This document shows, one piece after another, positions 1-8,323 of a stretch of 64,000 nucleotides of DNA. The translations under genes were made by a program, and so were the position numbers. Each line of letters opens with the position of its first letter. The stretch's first letter is position 1. Origin of the DNA: JALZVT01 sp964634815 (GTDB lineage: Bacteria > Pseudomonadota > Gammaproteobacteria > Pseudomonadales > Azotimanducaceae); assembly GCA_964634815.1 (NCBI GenBank), contig CAZWMD010000001.1, forward strand, positions 62,001-126,000, read 5' to 3'. The notes below the pieces were generated by a model. The model was not told where the DNA came from. It was given only the letters and a program-made list of their open reading frames with translations, and made no database searches.

Positions 1-588
1 TCAGGGCTTGGCAATCTCTATCCGCGCAGTCACCGAAGCCTCGCCACAGAAATCCTCAACACCGGCGGACTGCTTATTTCGGAATACGCGCCCTGGGTTG
101 CGCCGCATAAATCCAGTTTCCCTGCCCGCAACCGGTTAATCAGCGGCCTCGCTGCAGGAGTGATTGTGGTTCAGGCCGCACAGCGCAGTGGCTCGCTGAT
201 CACCGCGCGTCTGGCCAGCGAACAGGGCCGCGAGGTGATGGCGGTGCCCGGAGCTCCTGGTTCTCCGGTCAGCGCTGGTTGCAATGCGTTGCTGCGAGAG
301 GGTGCGGCACTGATTGAAACGGCAGACGATGTGTATGCCGCGCTGGATTGGGAGCTGCCAGCTAAGGGCAGGTCTCTGGATGTGGTCAGCAAGGACAGCG
401 AGGTTGTCGCAGACCCCAGTTGCTCCTCTGTACTCTCAGCGCTTGATGCGATTCCGGTATCCGTAGAAGAGCTGATTCAATTCACCGGTTGCTCGGCACT
501 TGAAGTGCAACGTGCGTTGTTGATGCTTGAGCTGGGTGGTTTGGTGGAAGCGACGGCTCAGGGTTATATTCGCGCCTCCTTGGCGTAG
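1..588 (+). CDS. dprA: DNA-processing protein DprA, 3' part
   Basis: DprA loads RecA onto incoming single-stranded DNA during natural transformation. The gene is cut by the window edge, and 195 codons are visible. The reading frame is open from base 1 and shows the Rossmann-like core: GLGNLYP near the edge, ISEYAP, then FPARNRLISGLAAG, the RSGSLITARLA stretch and the AVPG motif. After residue ~130 of the visible part there is a winged-helix-like tail (SVEELIQFTGCSALEVQRALLMLEL), as in DprA/Smf proteins with a C-terminal DML1-type domain. A GTG at 160 could look like a start, but the conserved core continues upstream of it. tsaC follows 12 bases later, as in other gammaproteobacteria. Confidence 0.93.
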   Translation, partial: SGLGNLYPRSHRSLATEILNTGGLLISEYAPWVAPHKSSFPARNRLISGLAAGVIVVQAAQRSGSLITARLASEQGREVMAVPGAPGSPVSAGCNALLREGAALIETADDVYAALDWELPAKGRSLDVVSKDSEVVADPSCSSVLSALDAIPVSVEELIQFTGCSALEVQRALLMLELGGLVEATAQGYIRASLA

Positions 589-600
589 TAAGACGTGGTC

Positions 601-1209
601 ATGCCAGTTTCCAGTGCTGAAAAAGAATGTGGTTGGTGGCAACTGCGCGAAGCGGCTCGCGTTCTGCGGGGCGGTGGCGTGGTTGCCCATGCAACAGAAG
701 GGGTTTGGGGGCTCGCTTGCGATCCTCTGGATCCCAGGGCAGTGGCAAAGGTGTTGTCGCTCAAACATCGGGATCCTGGCCAGGGCCTTATTCTGCTTGG
801 TCATCGGCCGAATGTGTTTGCCCAGGAGCTGGCGGCGCTGAATGAGGCAGAGCACAGTCGTGTACTTGCCGCCTGGCCGGGAGCATCTACCTTTGTGGTA
901 CCCAACCTGAGGTGGCCGCAGTGGATTAGCGGCGATCATAAAGGGGTTGCGGTCCGGGTGTCGGGTCACCCGCAAGCGCGAGCGCTCAGCGCGCGGTTTG
1001 GTGCCCCCCTGGTGTCTACCAGCGCTAACCCTGGTGGTCGTAAGGCAGCAGACAATGAAATGAAAGTACGTGCTTACTTCGGCTGTGAGATAGATTTCTA
1101 CTTGCCAGGAAAGGTACAGCAGCCGGGAGTACCGAGCAGCATTCACGATTTTGGGAGCAATCAAACCCTGCGCGGCACCGACCCATCGAGCGTTGCGGAG
1201 GCGCAATAG
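601..1209 (+). CDS. tsaC: Threonylcarbamoyl-AMP synthase TsaC (Sua5/YciO/YrdC family)
   Basis: TsaC makes threonylcarbamoyl-AMP from threonine, bicarbonate and ATP, the first step of the t6A37 modification of ANN-decoding tRNAs in the cytoplasm. The ~202-residue protein is the short TsaC form without the extra Sua5 domain. Visible family signatures are AHATEGVWGLACDP (nucleotide-binding N-terminus), SLKHRDPGQGLILL, the AWPGASTFVVP segment, and PLVSTSANPGG. The ATG at 601 is chosen; a GTG at 595 in the same frame is also possible. It lies between dprA and aroE with only 2 bases before aroE, so these genes are probably co-transcribed. In Pseudomonas, tsaC and aroE are also close neighbours. Confidence 0.93.
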   Translation: MPVSSAEKECGWWQLREAARVLRGGGVVAHATEGVWGLACDPLDPRAVAKVLSLKHRDPGQGLILLGHRPNVFAQELAALNEAEHSRVLAAWPGASTFVVPNLRWPQWISGDHKGVAVRVSGHPQARALSARFGAPLVSTSANPGGRKAADNEMKVRAYFGCEIDFYLPGKVQQPGVPSSIHDFGSNQTLRGTDPSSVAEAQ

Positions 1210-1211
1210 CT

Positions 1212-2441
1212 ATGGCTGCAACCACTGGGCACACGAGCTCTCTGCCTACCGAAGAAGACCTAGCCCGCTATGGAGTTATCGGTCATCCGATCAGCCACAG
1301 CTTGTCGCCGCTCATCCACCGATACTTCGCCAGGCAGACTAACCAGCCGTTGAGCTACACGCTGGTTGAGGCACCGGAAGTCGGGTTTGAGTCTGTTGCG
1401 GGCTCCTTTTTCGAGCAGGGCGGTGCCGGGTTAAACGTGACCCTGCCGTTCAAGCAGCAAGCCTATGCTCTGGTTGATCAGGCAACCCCTGCAGCAGAGC
1501 TCGCCGGGGCCGTGAATACCATCCGGCGCTCTGCCGCGGGGCTTGAAGGTCACAACACGGACGGCGCGGGCTTGGTTCAGGATCTTGAGCACAACCTGGG
1601 GTGGTCTCTGGGTGGGGCCCGAATTTTGTTGATAGGCGCTGGTGGTGCGTCCCGCGGCGCGCTGGGTTCATTGCTTGCGTGCGCTCCCGAGACCCTGGTA
1701 CTCACCAATCGAACCCCGTCGCGGGCTATGCAGCTGGTCGCTGATGTTGCGCCCAATGATGCGCGCATCAAGATCTGTGCTGCGTCCGAACTGAGCGAGG
1801 CCTTTGATGTGGTCATCAACGCTACCTCTGCGTCTTTGGCCGGGCAGGGCGCGCTTGTCCCTAGCCAAGCCGTTGCCGGTGCCCGTTGTTACGACATGCT
1901 GTATGCGCCAACCCAGACTGTGTTTGCTGGCTGGGCCATGTCTCATGGCGCGCTGGAAGCCTCTGATGGACTAGGCATGTTGCTCGAGCAGGCTGCGGAG
2001 GCATTTTCAATCTGGCACGGGGTCCGTCCGGACACGGGCACCTTACTGGCACATCGCGAGGCACTTTTTGCGGCCAAACGCTCCGATGCAACAACGCTTG
2101 ATGAGTTCATGACAGCCGCTCAATCCAGCGCAGTTACCCAGGCGGAAGAACTGGGTGGTGAAGAGCTGGACCGGGTAGATACCTCAGCGACCCGGGACAA
2201 AACCCGGTTTATTGCCGGTGCGGTTTGCCCGCAATGCCGCGAAATTGACAGGATTGTTGTGCGCGTGTCGGATGCGGGTCGCGAACAAGCCTGTATCGCG
2301 TGCGGATATTCGCAACCCGCGGCAGAAAACTCGGGTTCGGGGCTGGTTCCGAGAGGCAAACCCGAGCGCCTTACGGTTGTGGATAAGGCATCGACTCCGT
2401 CTCAGCCTGTCCGTTTTATTGACCCGGAAAGCCCGGACTAA
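1212..2441 (+). CDS. aroE: Shikimate dehydrogenase AroE fused to a C-terminal YheV-like (DUF2387) zinc-ribbon domain
   Basis: The first ~285 residues are a normal AroE, which reduces 3-dehydroshikimate with NADPH in aromatic amino acid synthesis. Visible are the SHSLSP shikimate-binding motif (residues 28-33), NVTLPFK with catalytic Lys81, GAVNTI, NTDG with Asp117, the GAGGASRG nucleotide loop (~142-149) and NRT for NADPH. The protein then runs on to 409 residues, whereas AroE usually stops at 270-285. After a polar linker, residues 330-405 contain TRFIAGAVCPQC and CIACG (Cys339, 342, 361, 364) and end in a short FxxP-like tail. This matches the free-standing YheV/DUF2387 small metal-binding protein of gammaproteobacteria. 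No frameshift or stop separates the parts. The function of the added domain is unknown. Confidence 0.93.
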   Translation: MAATTGHTSSLPTEEDLARYGVIGHPISHSLSPLIHRYFARQTNQPLSYTLVEAPEVGFESVAGSFFEQGGAGLNVTLPFKQQAYALVDQATPAAELAGAVNTIRRSAAGLEGHNTDGAGLVQDLEHNLGWSLGGARILLIGAGGASRGALGSLLACAPETLVLTNRTPSRAMQLVADVAPNDARIKICAASELSEAFDVVINATSASLAGQGALVPSQAVAGARCYDMLYAPTQTVFAGWAMSHGALEASDGLGMLLEQAAEAFSIWHGVRPDTGTLLAHREALFAAKRSDATTLDEFMTAAQSSAVTQAEELGGEELDRVDTSATRDKTRFIAGAVCPQCREIDRIVVRVSDAGREQACIACGYSQPAAENSGSGLVPRGKPERLTVVDKASTPSQPVRFIDPESPD

Positions 2442-2810
2442 CAAGAACATTTCGACCCTTGAAAGTGGCTGGCCAGAGGCCCCAACAAAAAGCTCATCTC
2501 TTGTTGCCAACACATTGAAAAAAAACAAACTTTAGCTAGATTTACTTTGTGTTTTTCGGGCTTATCGTCGTTTTTCTTTTCGACCTTCGTTGTTATACTC
2601 CGCCGGCTCCAAAGCGAATGCCTGTGGCGTTAATCCGGCAATTGTCCGCGGAGCAAAATATTCTTTTCAGCGCGCGGTACCACAGCCACTCCCGCAAGCT
2701 CTCTGAAAGCCTGTTGAGCAAACTGACAGTTTCGGAGGCAAGGGGCCTGTCACGAAGTGCACCGCTGGTGAAAAGACCGAAGCGTGATAACTATCAGGGC
2801 AATACAAAAG
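2442..2810. other. Intergenic region upstream of the cytochrome oxidase locus
   Basis: These ~370 bases separate aroE from coxB. An A-rich run lies near 2517-2530. A TATACT hexamer at 2594-2599 could be a -10 box for the oxidase operon, but no convincing -35 sits 16-18 bases upstream. A 102-codon open frame (2549-2857) crosses the coxB start, has no recognisable motif and is probably not a gene. I see no terminator, tRNA or riboswitch. Confidence 0.5.
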
Positions 2811-3980
2811 ATGCGAGCAACTTGCGCGACCCCGAGAAAACTGCTGCAAGCGATTAGCGGCTTATCCATTACCGCGGCGGCCTCGGTGATGGTCACTTCG
2901 CCAGCACTGGCGGATGAATATAATATGCCGGTAGGTGTCACCGACATTTCCCGTGAAGTCTACGACTTGCACATGGGGATTTTTTGGGTCTGTTGCATTA
3001 TCGGCGCGGTAGTCTTTGGCGTGATGATCTGGTCGATGCTGCATCACCGCAAATCCCATGGTGCGGTTGCTGCGACCTGGCACGAGAGCACAAAGGTTGA
3101 GCTTGCCTGGACCATTATTCCAACGCTGATACTTATTGCTATGGCAATCCCGGCAACTGATGTGTTGCGCAAGATGTACGACACCGGCGGCGAAGACATG
3201 CTCGTTGAAGTGCGTGGCTACCAGTGGAAGTGGGAATACAAATATCTGGACGACGATCGAAACAAAGCATTTTCACTGTTTAGTAACCTTGCAACACCTC
3301 AGGATGAGATTCGTGACGTAAGTGCCAAGGGCGAGCACTACCTGCTGGAGGTTGATGAGCCTTTGCGAATTCCGGTGAATCGCAAAGTGCGTTTCCTGGT
3401 GACCTCGGCTGATGTGATCCACGCCTGGTGGGTGCCGGACTTTGGCATCAAGCGCGATGCGGTCCCAGGCATCATCAACGAACTCTGGACCATTGTTGAA
3501 GAGCCTGGTGTTTATCGCGGCCAATGCACCGAGCTGTGTGGTAAGGACCACGGGTTTATGCCTGTCGTTGTGCAGGCCATGCCGGAAGACGAATACGATG
3601 CGTGGTACGCAGCGGCTCAAACACTGGCCAAAGAACAGGAAAAGCTCGCCAGCATGAACTTCAGCCATGAAGAGTTGATGGCGCAAGGCGAAGAGGTTTA
3701 CACCAAGTACTGTGCCAGCTGTCATCAAGCAAACGGCAAGGGCATACCGCCGGTATTCCCCGCTCTGGATGGCAGCGCCATCGCGACGGGCCCGGTTGAG
3801 GCGCATATCGACATTATTCTCAACGGTAAGGCGGGTACCGCAATGCAGGCATTTTCAAGCCAACTGCGTCCTGACGAGATTGGTGCGGTCACGCACTACG
3901 AACGTCACGCCTGGGGCAATAACACGGACGACATCGTGCAGCCCATTGATGTTGTTAACCTGATGAATAAGGAAGGGTAA
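2811..3980 (+). CDS. coxB: Cytochrome c oxidase subunit II with fused C-terminal cytochrome c (caa3 type)
   Basis: Subunit II carries the CuA centre that accepts electrons for the aa3-type terminal oxidase. Counted from a GTG at 2784, the CuA ligands are in GQCTELCGKDHGFM (Cys248, Cys252, His256, Met259), with an upstream His in DVIHAWW. A haem c motif CASCH sits at ~310-314, after the usual subunit II end, so the protein has its own cytochrome c domain. The N-terminus is a signal peptide ending near SPALADEY, followed by two membrane helices (~65-85 and ~108-125). The ATG at 2811 is chosen because it gives a compact signal peptide; the GTG at 2784 is an alternative. coxA starts 3 bases after the stop. 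Confidence 0.95.
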   Translation: MRATCATPRKLLQAISGLSITAAASVMVTSPALADEYNMPVGVTDISREVYDLHMGIFWVCCIIGAVVFGVMIWSMLHHRKSHGAVAATWHESTKVELAWTIIPTLILIAMAIPATDVLRKMYDTGGEDMLVEVRGYQWKWEYKYLDDDRNKAFSLFSNLATPQDEIRDVSAKGEHYLLEVDEPLRIPVNRKVRFLVTSADVIHAWWVPDFGIKRDAVPGIINELWTIVEEPGVYRGQCTELCGKDHGFMPVVVQAMPEDEYDAWYAAAQTLAKEQEKLASMNFSHEELMAQGEEVYTKYCASCHQANGKGIPPVFPALDGSAIATGPVEAHIDIILNGKAGTAMQAFSSQLRPDEIGAVTHYERHAWGNNTDDIVQPIDVVNLMNKEG

Positions 3981-3983
3981 GCC

Positions 3984-5588
3984 ATGAGCGCAGTCATCGA
4001 AGAACACCACGACGACCACGACGATCATCACGGCCCCGCTAAGGGATTGGCCCGTTGGTTGTTCACCACCAACCACAAGGACATCGGCACGATGTATTTG
4101 TGGTTCAGCTTTTTAATGTTCCTGATCGGCGGCACTATGGCGCTGATCATTCGTGCAGAACTGTTCCAGCCGGGTTTGCAGTTTGTTGAGCCTGAGTTCT
4201 TCAACCAGATGACCACCAACCATGGTTTGATCATGGTGTTCGGCGCGATCATGCCGGCGTTTGTGGGTTTGGCGAACTGGCTGATTCCCATGATGGTTGG
4301 AGCGCCCGATATGGCGCTGCCACGAATGAACAATCTGTCGTTCTGGATACTGCCTTTTGCCTTCGGCATGTTGCTGTCTACCCTCTTTATGGAAGGTGGC
4401 GGCCCGAACTTTGGCTGGACCTTCTATGCGCCACTGTCTACCACCTATGCGCCCGACACGGTCACCTTCTTCATCTTCGGTGTTCACCTTATGGGTGCCT
4501 CGTCGATCATGGGCTCGATCAACATCATTGCCACCATTCTGAACATGCGCGCACCGGGCATGACATTCATGCGCATGCCGCTGTTTGTCTGGACCTGGCT
4601 GATCACCGCTTACCTGTTGATTGCGGTTATGCCTGTACTGGCTGGTGCGGTCACCATGATGCTGTTTGATATTCACTTTGGCACCAGTTTCTTCAGCGCT
4701 GCTGGTGGTGGTGATCCGGTGATGTTCCAGCACATTTTCTGGTTCTTCGGACACCCCGAGGTTTACATCATGATTTTGCCGGCCTTTGGCATTGTGTCGG
4801 CCATCATTCCAACCTTTGCTCGCAAGCCTCTGTTTGGTTATGACTCGATGGTTTACGCAACGGCCTCGATTGCGTTCCTTTCGTTCATCGTTTGGGCACA
4901 CCACATGTTCACAGTGGGCATGCCTTTAGCGGGACAGCTGTTCTTCATGTATTCCACCATGCTGATTGCGGTACCCACGGGCGTTAAGGTCTTTAACTGG
5001 GTCGCTACTATGTGGAAGGGTTCGATGACCTTCGAGACCCCCATGCTGTTCTCGATTGCCTTTGTGATTCTGTTCACCATGGGCGGCTTCTCTGGTTTGA
5101 TGCTTGCGATCACCCCAGCGGATTATCAGTACCACGACACCTACTTTGTGGTGGCGCATTTCCACTATGTACTGGTGCCGGGTGCGTTGTTCTCAATCAT
5201 TGCGGCGGTTTACTACTGGCTGCCCAAGTGGTGCGGTCGCATGGTTAATGAAACCCTGGGTAAGACTCACTTCTGGCTGAGCTTCATTGGTGTGAACGTC
5301 ACCTTCTTCCCGCAGCATTTTTCAGGACTTGCTGGAATGCCGCGACGGATCCCTGATTACGCCCTGGCGTTTGCCGACTTCAATATGATTTCCTCTGTTG
5401 GGGCATTCATCTTTGGCTTCTCACAACTGTTCTTCCTTTATGTTGTGATCAAGACCATCACCAGCGGCAAGCCGGCGACAGCCCAGGTTTGGGAAGGTGC
5501 AGGTGGTCTGGAGTGGACCATTCCTTCACCGGCGCCTTACCACAGCTTCACCACGCCACCGAAGGTCACCGCGGAAAACGCGCATTAA
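3984..5588 (+). CDS. coxA: Cytochrome c oxidase subunit I
   Basis: This is the catalytic subunit of the aa3-type haem-copper oxidase, an inner-membrane proton pump that reduces O2 to water. It has 534 residues and twelve predicted membrane helices, the usual family size. Metal ligands are visible in order: TTNHGLIMVFG (low-spin haem a His), FGHPEVY (CuB His cross-linked to Tyr), WAHHMFTVG (two CuB His) and HDTYFVVAHFHYV (haem a3 and haem a His). The N-terminus is unusually rich in His and Asp (EEHHDDHDDHHG), which could bind metal loosely, though this is common in such proteins. It lies between coxB and cox11 in a compact operon. Confidence 0.97.
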   Translation: MSAVIEEHHDDHDDHHGPAKGLARWLFTTNHKDIGTMYLWFSFLMFLIGGTMALIIRAELFQPGLQFVEPEFFNQMTTNHGLIMVFGAIMPAFVGLANWLIPMMVGAPDMALPRMNNLSFWILPFAFGMLLSTLFMEGGGPNFGWTFYAPLSTTYAPDTVTFFIFGVHLMGASSIMGSINIIATILNMRAPGMTFMRMPLFVWTWLITAYLLIAVMPVLAGAVTMMLFDIHFGTSFFSAAGGGDPVMFQHIFWFFGHPEVYIMILPAFGIVSAIIPTFARKPLFGYDSMVYATASIAFLSFIVWAHHMFTVGMPLAGQLFFMYSTMLIAVPTGVKVFNWVATMWKGSMTFETPMLFSIAFVILFTMGGFSGLMLAITPADYQYHDTYFVVAHFHYVLVPGALFSIIAAVYYWLPKWCGRMVNETLGKTHFWLSFIGVNVTFFPQHFSGLAGMPRRIPDYALAFADFNMISSVGAFIFGFSQLFFLYVVIKTITSGKPATAQVWEGAGGLEWTIPSPAPYHSFTTPPKVTAENAH

Positions 5589-5614
5589 GCGCTTAGCCGA
5601 AGAGTGTTTAAAGC

Positions 5615-6250
5615 ATGAACTCACCCACTGAAAAATCAGAGCACGCTTCGCACGGCGCACTGGTAGGCAAGCTTGGCTTGCTGGTGGTGGGTATGTTCGG
5701 CTTTGCATTTGCACTGGTGCCACTTTATGACCTGCTGTGTGATATCACCGGGTTGGGTGGCAAGACCGGTGACAAGTATGAATATGATGCGGCCACTCTG
5801 ACCCCAGATACCTCGCGACTCATACGGGTGAACTTCATTACCAACAATAATGACGGTATGCCCTGGGAGTTTCGTTCGGAAAAAGGCGGTGTCAGGGTTA
5901 ACCCGGGTGAACTCAAGGCAGTTAACTTTGTTGTGCGCAATCCAACCGATAAAGTCATGGTTGGTCAGGCGGTACCTTCGCTTGTGCCCTTCAAAGCTGC
6001 TGAATATTTCCATAAAACAGAATGCTTCTGTTTTGAGCGCCAGGTGTTGCAGCCCGGCGAAGAAATGGTGATGCCAATGCGCTTCATCGTGGGCAGAGAA
6101 CTGCCCAAAAACGTGCAATCAATATCGCTGTCGTACTCGCTGTACGACGTAACCGACCGCAGTGACGTCGCTTCCTTAACGGAAACAGCAGCTGCAAAAA
6201 TCATCGTGAATAACGATGCAACCGTTCTGGAGCCCTCAGGCAATGGCTAA
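5615..6250 (+). CDS. ctaG: Cytochrome c oxidase assembly protein Cox11/CtaG
   Basis: Cox11 delivers copper to the CuB site of subunit I from the periplasmic side of the inner membrane. The 211-residue protein has a short cytoplasmic N-terminus, one membrane helix (~20-42, LGLLVVGMFGFAFALVPLYD) and a periplasmic beta-domain. The copper-binding motif is visible as KTECFCFERQVLQPGE at ~133-148, with the paired cysteines in CFCF. Its position between coxA and coxC is the usual one in proteobacterial aa3 oxidase operons. Its stop overlaps the start of coxC by 8 bases. Confidence 0.95.
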   Translation: MNSPTEKSEHASHGALVGKLGLLVVGMFGFAFALVPLYDLLCDITGLGGKTGDKYEYDAATLTPDTSRLIRVNFITNNNDGMPWEFRSEKGGVRVNPGELKAVNFVVRNPTDKVMVGQAVPSLVPFKAAEYFHKTECFCFERQVLQPGEEMVMPMRFIVGRELPKNVQSISLSYSLYDVTDRSDVASLTETAAAKIIVNNDATVLEPSGNG

Positions 6251-7172
6251 TCACGCAGAAACCCCGTCCTATTACATTCCCCATTCTGGGTGGTATCCGG
6301 TCTGGTTGGCGGCTTCCGCCTGCTTGATGGTGGTCGGTCTGGCTTCCTTCCTTAATGCAAACTCTGCTGGCGAAGAGGGTTCACTGCTTGGGTTTTACCT
6401 GGGCTTTGCTGGCCTTGCTCTGGTGCTGTTTCAGTGGTTTGCCAAGGTGGTTAATGAGAACACTGTTGGCCTTGTTAGCGGGCAGTTGAAAAAGTCCTAC
6501 ATCTGGGGAATGGGCTGGTTCATTTTTTCTGAAGTCATGTTTTTCGCTGCGTTTTTCGGCGCACTTTTTTATGCCCGTCAGCTGTCGGTTCAATGGCTCG
6601 GTGGTGAGGGTGGCAAAGGCATTACCGGTGATTACCTCTGGCCGGAATTCACCCCGGAATGGCCTGTGATGCAAAACCCGGACAACGGCGTGTTTACGCC
6701 GCCAGCGCACAGCATGGCACCTCCGGGTAGCGCGACTTCTGAAGTCTCTGGATGGCTTGGCTATCTGCCCCTGTGGAACACCATCATCCTTCTGACCTCA
6801 AGCGTTACCGTGCATTTCGCACACACCGGACTAAAGAACGACAGCCGTAGTCAATTCATCGGTTGGTTGGCGCTTACCGTTATTCTGGGATGTATCTTCC
6901 TGGTGTTGCAGGTTGAAGAGTACATTGAAGCCTACAACCACCTGGGTCTTACCTTATCCAGCGGTATCTACGGCTCCACCTTCTTTATACTTACCGGGTT
7001 TCACGGCTTCCACGTAACCCTTGGTACCTTCATGTTGCTGGTGCAGTTGATCCGCGCGATTCGGGGTCACTTCTCGCACCACGATTGCTTTGGTTTTGAA
7101 GCCTCCAGCTGGTATTGGCACTTTGTTGATGTGGTTTGGGTAGGACTCTTTATCTTTGTCTACCTGCTGTAA
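6243..7172 (+). CDS. coxC: Cytochrome c oxidase subunit III
   Basis: Subunit III is a non-catalytic membrane subunit that stabilises the oxidase and its oxygen and proton uptake. The ~309-residue protein shows seven membrane helices and the family signatures GFHGFHVTLGTFML and SSWYWHFVDVVWVGLF near the C-terminus. The loop after helix 3 is enlarged with a Gly/Pro-rich stretch (about residues 115-165), also found in other gammaproteobacterial homologues. The ATG at 6243 overlaps the cox11 stop and gives the natural MANHAETPSYYIPHSGW start; an in-frame ATG at 6216 would only add 9 residues. A terminator follows, so the core operon probably ends here. Confidence 0.95.
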   Translation: MANHAETPSYYIPHSGWYPVWLAASACLMVVGLASFLNANSAGEEGSLLGFYLGFAGLALVLFQWFAKVVNENTVGLVSGQLKKSYIWGMGWFIFSEVMFFAAFFGALFYARQLSVQWLGGEGGKGITGDYLWPEFTPEWPVMQNPDNGVFTPPAHSMAPPGSATSEVSGWLGYLPLWNTIILLTSSVTVHFAHTGLKNDSRSQFIGWLALTVILGCIFLVLQVEEYIEAYNHLGLTLSSGIYGSTFFILTGFHGFHVTLGTFMLLVQLIRAIRGHFSHHDCFGFEASSWYWHFVDVVWVGLFIFVYLL

Positions 7173-7195
7173 TTACAGCTAAGTAAGTAGCCCAG

Positions 7196-7231
7196 ACGCC
7201 CTGTTTGAAGCGATTCGATCAGGGCGTTTTT
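7196..7231 (+). terminator. Rho-independent terminator after coxC
   Basis: An 8-base perfect stem, ACGCCCTG paired with CAGGGCGT, encloses a 16-base loop and is followed by five T (four after the stem). It lies 24 bases after the coxC stop. The opposite strand lacks a T-run, so it should act on plus-strand transcripts only. Confidence 0.8.
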
Positions 7232-7251
7232 GTAGGGTGCTTTTCCGGAAG

Positions 7252-7491
7252 CTACTGAGATTCGGCCTGAGCGGCTCCGTGCCAGGGGGCGTTCATACCG
7301 AGTTGACCGGTGTAGATACCGTAGGAGATGGTGGCAACCAGCAGGCAGGCCAGCCCAATGCGGATACCCAGGGCATAGAGAGTTCTCTTCGAATCTCCTT
7401 TGTCGCTGTCCTTGAACAGAAATACGAGACCGCTGAACAGGCTGGCAACAACACCTATCAGCAAGACAACGATCACGACCTTGATACTCAT
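7252..7491 (-). CDS. Twin-transmembrane protein, DUF2909 family
   Basis: This is a small inner-membrane protein of about 79 residues with two hydrophobic helices (VVIVVLLIGVVASLFSGLVF and IRIGLACLLVATISYGIYTG) separated by a charged loop, FKDSDKGDSKRTL. The pattern and its place between coxC and surf1, on the opposite strand, match the DUF2909 twin-transmembrane family of gammaproteobacterial oxidase loci. Its role is unknown; a link to oxidase assembly is inferred from position only. The ATG at 7491 is chosen over an upstream start at 7527 because it begins right before the first helix. It diverges from surf1 with a 46-base gap. Confidence 0.8.
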   Translation of the reverse strand: MSIKVVIVVLLIGVVASLFSGLVFLFKDSDKGDSKRTLYALGIRIGLACLLVATISYGIYTGQLGMNAPWHGAAQAESQ

Positions 7492-7537
7492 GCTTGATAG
7501 CACGCTCAACTGGGATTGAACAAACACTCTAACCGAT

Positions 7538-8323
7538 ATGAAAGTGCAGGGTAATGAAAGTCACTCACGATCTTTACGGCGCATGGGTGTGTTTGTGTTC
7601 GTGATGTTGCCCATCGTTATTGGTCTGGGTATTTGGCAGCTCGAGCGCGCTGCGTACAAACGAGGGCTTATGGATGCCTACTTTGACAAGCTGGGGGGAT
7701 TACCCAAGCCTTTACTGGGTGAAGCGCTACCAGAAGCGTTCACCGTTGTCCGATTAAACGGCCGCTACCAGACAACCAACCTGCTTCTGGATAATCAGGT
7801 TAATGACGGTCGGCAGGGCTATTGGGTTTACACGCCTTTTACCTCAGCTCAGGCAACATGGTTAATTAATCGAGGTTGGTACGAAGCGCCGGGCGCTCGT
7901 GGTGAAACCCCGCAGATTCCGCCTGTTCCGGCACAAGAGGTAGATATTGTTGCCCTGGTCTGGCCAGACACAGGAATGCTGCCCTTGTTTGGCACCAAGG
8001 CAGCAGATGCTATGGAACAATTCAATGAACAGACTTGGCGCATGCAGCGTCTTGATTTTGATGCGCTGCGTGAGCGTATCCCCCAAACCCTGTTGCCAAC
8101 ACTATCTCAAGCCGTTGAGCTGCGTCTCGAAGCGGCTCAACCGGGTGTGTTGAAAGCCTTGCCGCAGACAATAGGTTTTGGTGTTGAACGACACAAGGGG
8201 TACGCTTTTCAGTGGTTTGGTCTGGCCCTCGCTTTGGTTGTTGGCTTCTACTTTTATCGCCGATCTTTTGCTCAATCTAACCTCGCTCGAGAGCAAACCA
8301 ACATTTTTCAGGAAAACCCATGA
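7538..8323 (+). CDS. SURF1 family cytochrome oxidase biogenesis protein
   Basis: SURF1 (Shy1) proteins help insert haem A into subunit I in the inner membrane. The 261-residue protein has the expected two membrane helices at its ends (about 17-36 and 228-247) with a periplasmic domain between. Family motifs visible are GIWQLERAAYKR, LLDNQVNDGRQGYWVYTPF and WLINRGWYEAP. It begins the second oxidase-assembly operon, which runs through to sco, and overlaps the next gene by ATGA. Confidence 0.92.
   Translation: MKVQGNESHSRSLRRMGVFVFVMLPIVIGLGIWQLERAAYKRGLMDAYFDKLGGLPKPLLGEALPEAFTVVRLNGRYQTTNLLLDNQVNDGRQGYWVYTPFTSAQATWLINRGWYEAPGARGETPQIPPVPAQEVDIVALVWPDTGMLPLFGTKAADAMEQFNEQTWRMQRLDFDALRERIPQTLLPTLSQAVELRLEAAQPGVLKALPQTIGFGVERHKGYAFQWFGLALALVVGFYFYRRSFAQSNLAREQTNIFQENP

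Noticed and set aside
2549..2857. A 102-codon open frame ahead of and across the coxB start
   Set aside because: No motif, no ribosome binding site, and it overlaps the N-terminus of coxB in another frame; it is more likely leader sequence.
4113..4904. A 263-codon minus-strand open frame within coxA
   Set aside because: It is the reverse shadow of a membrane-protein gene; the composition (His, Gln, Arg rich) and lack of any family make it an artefact.
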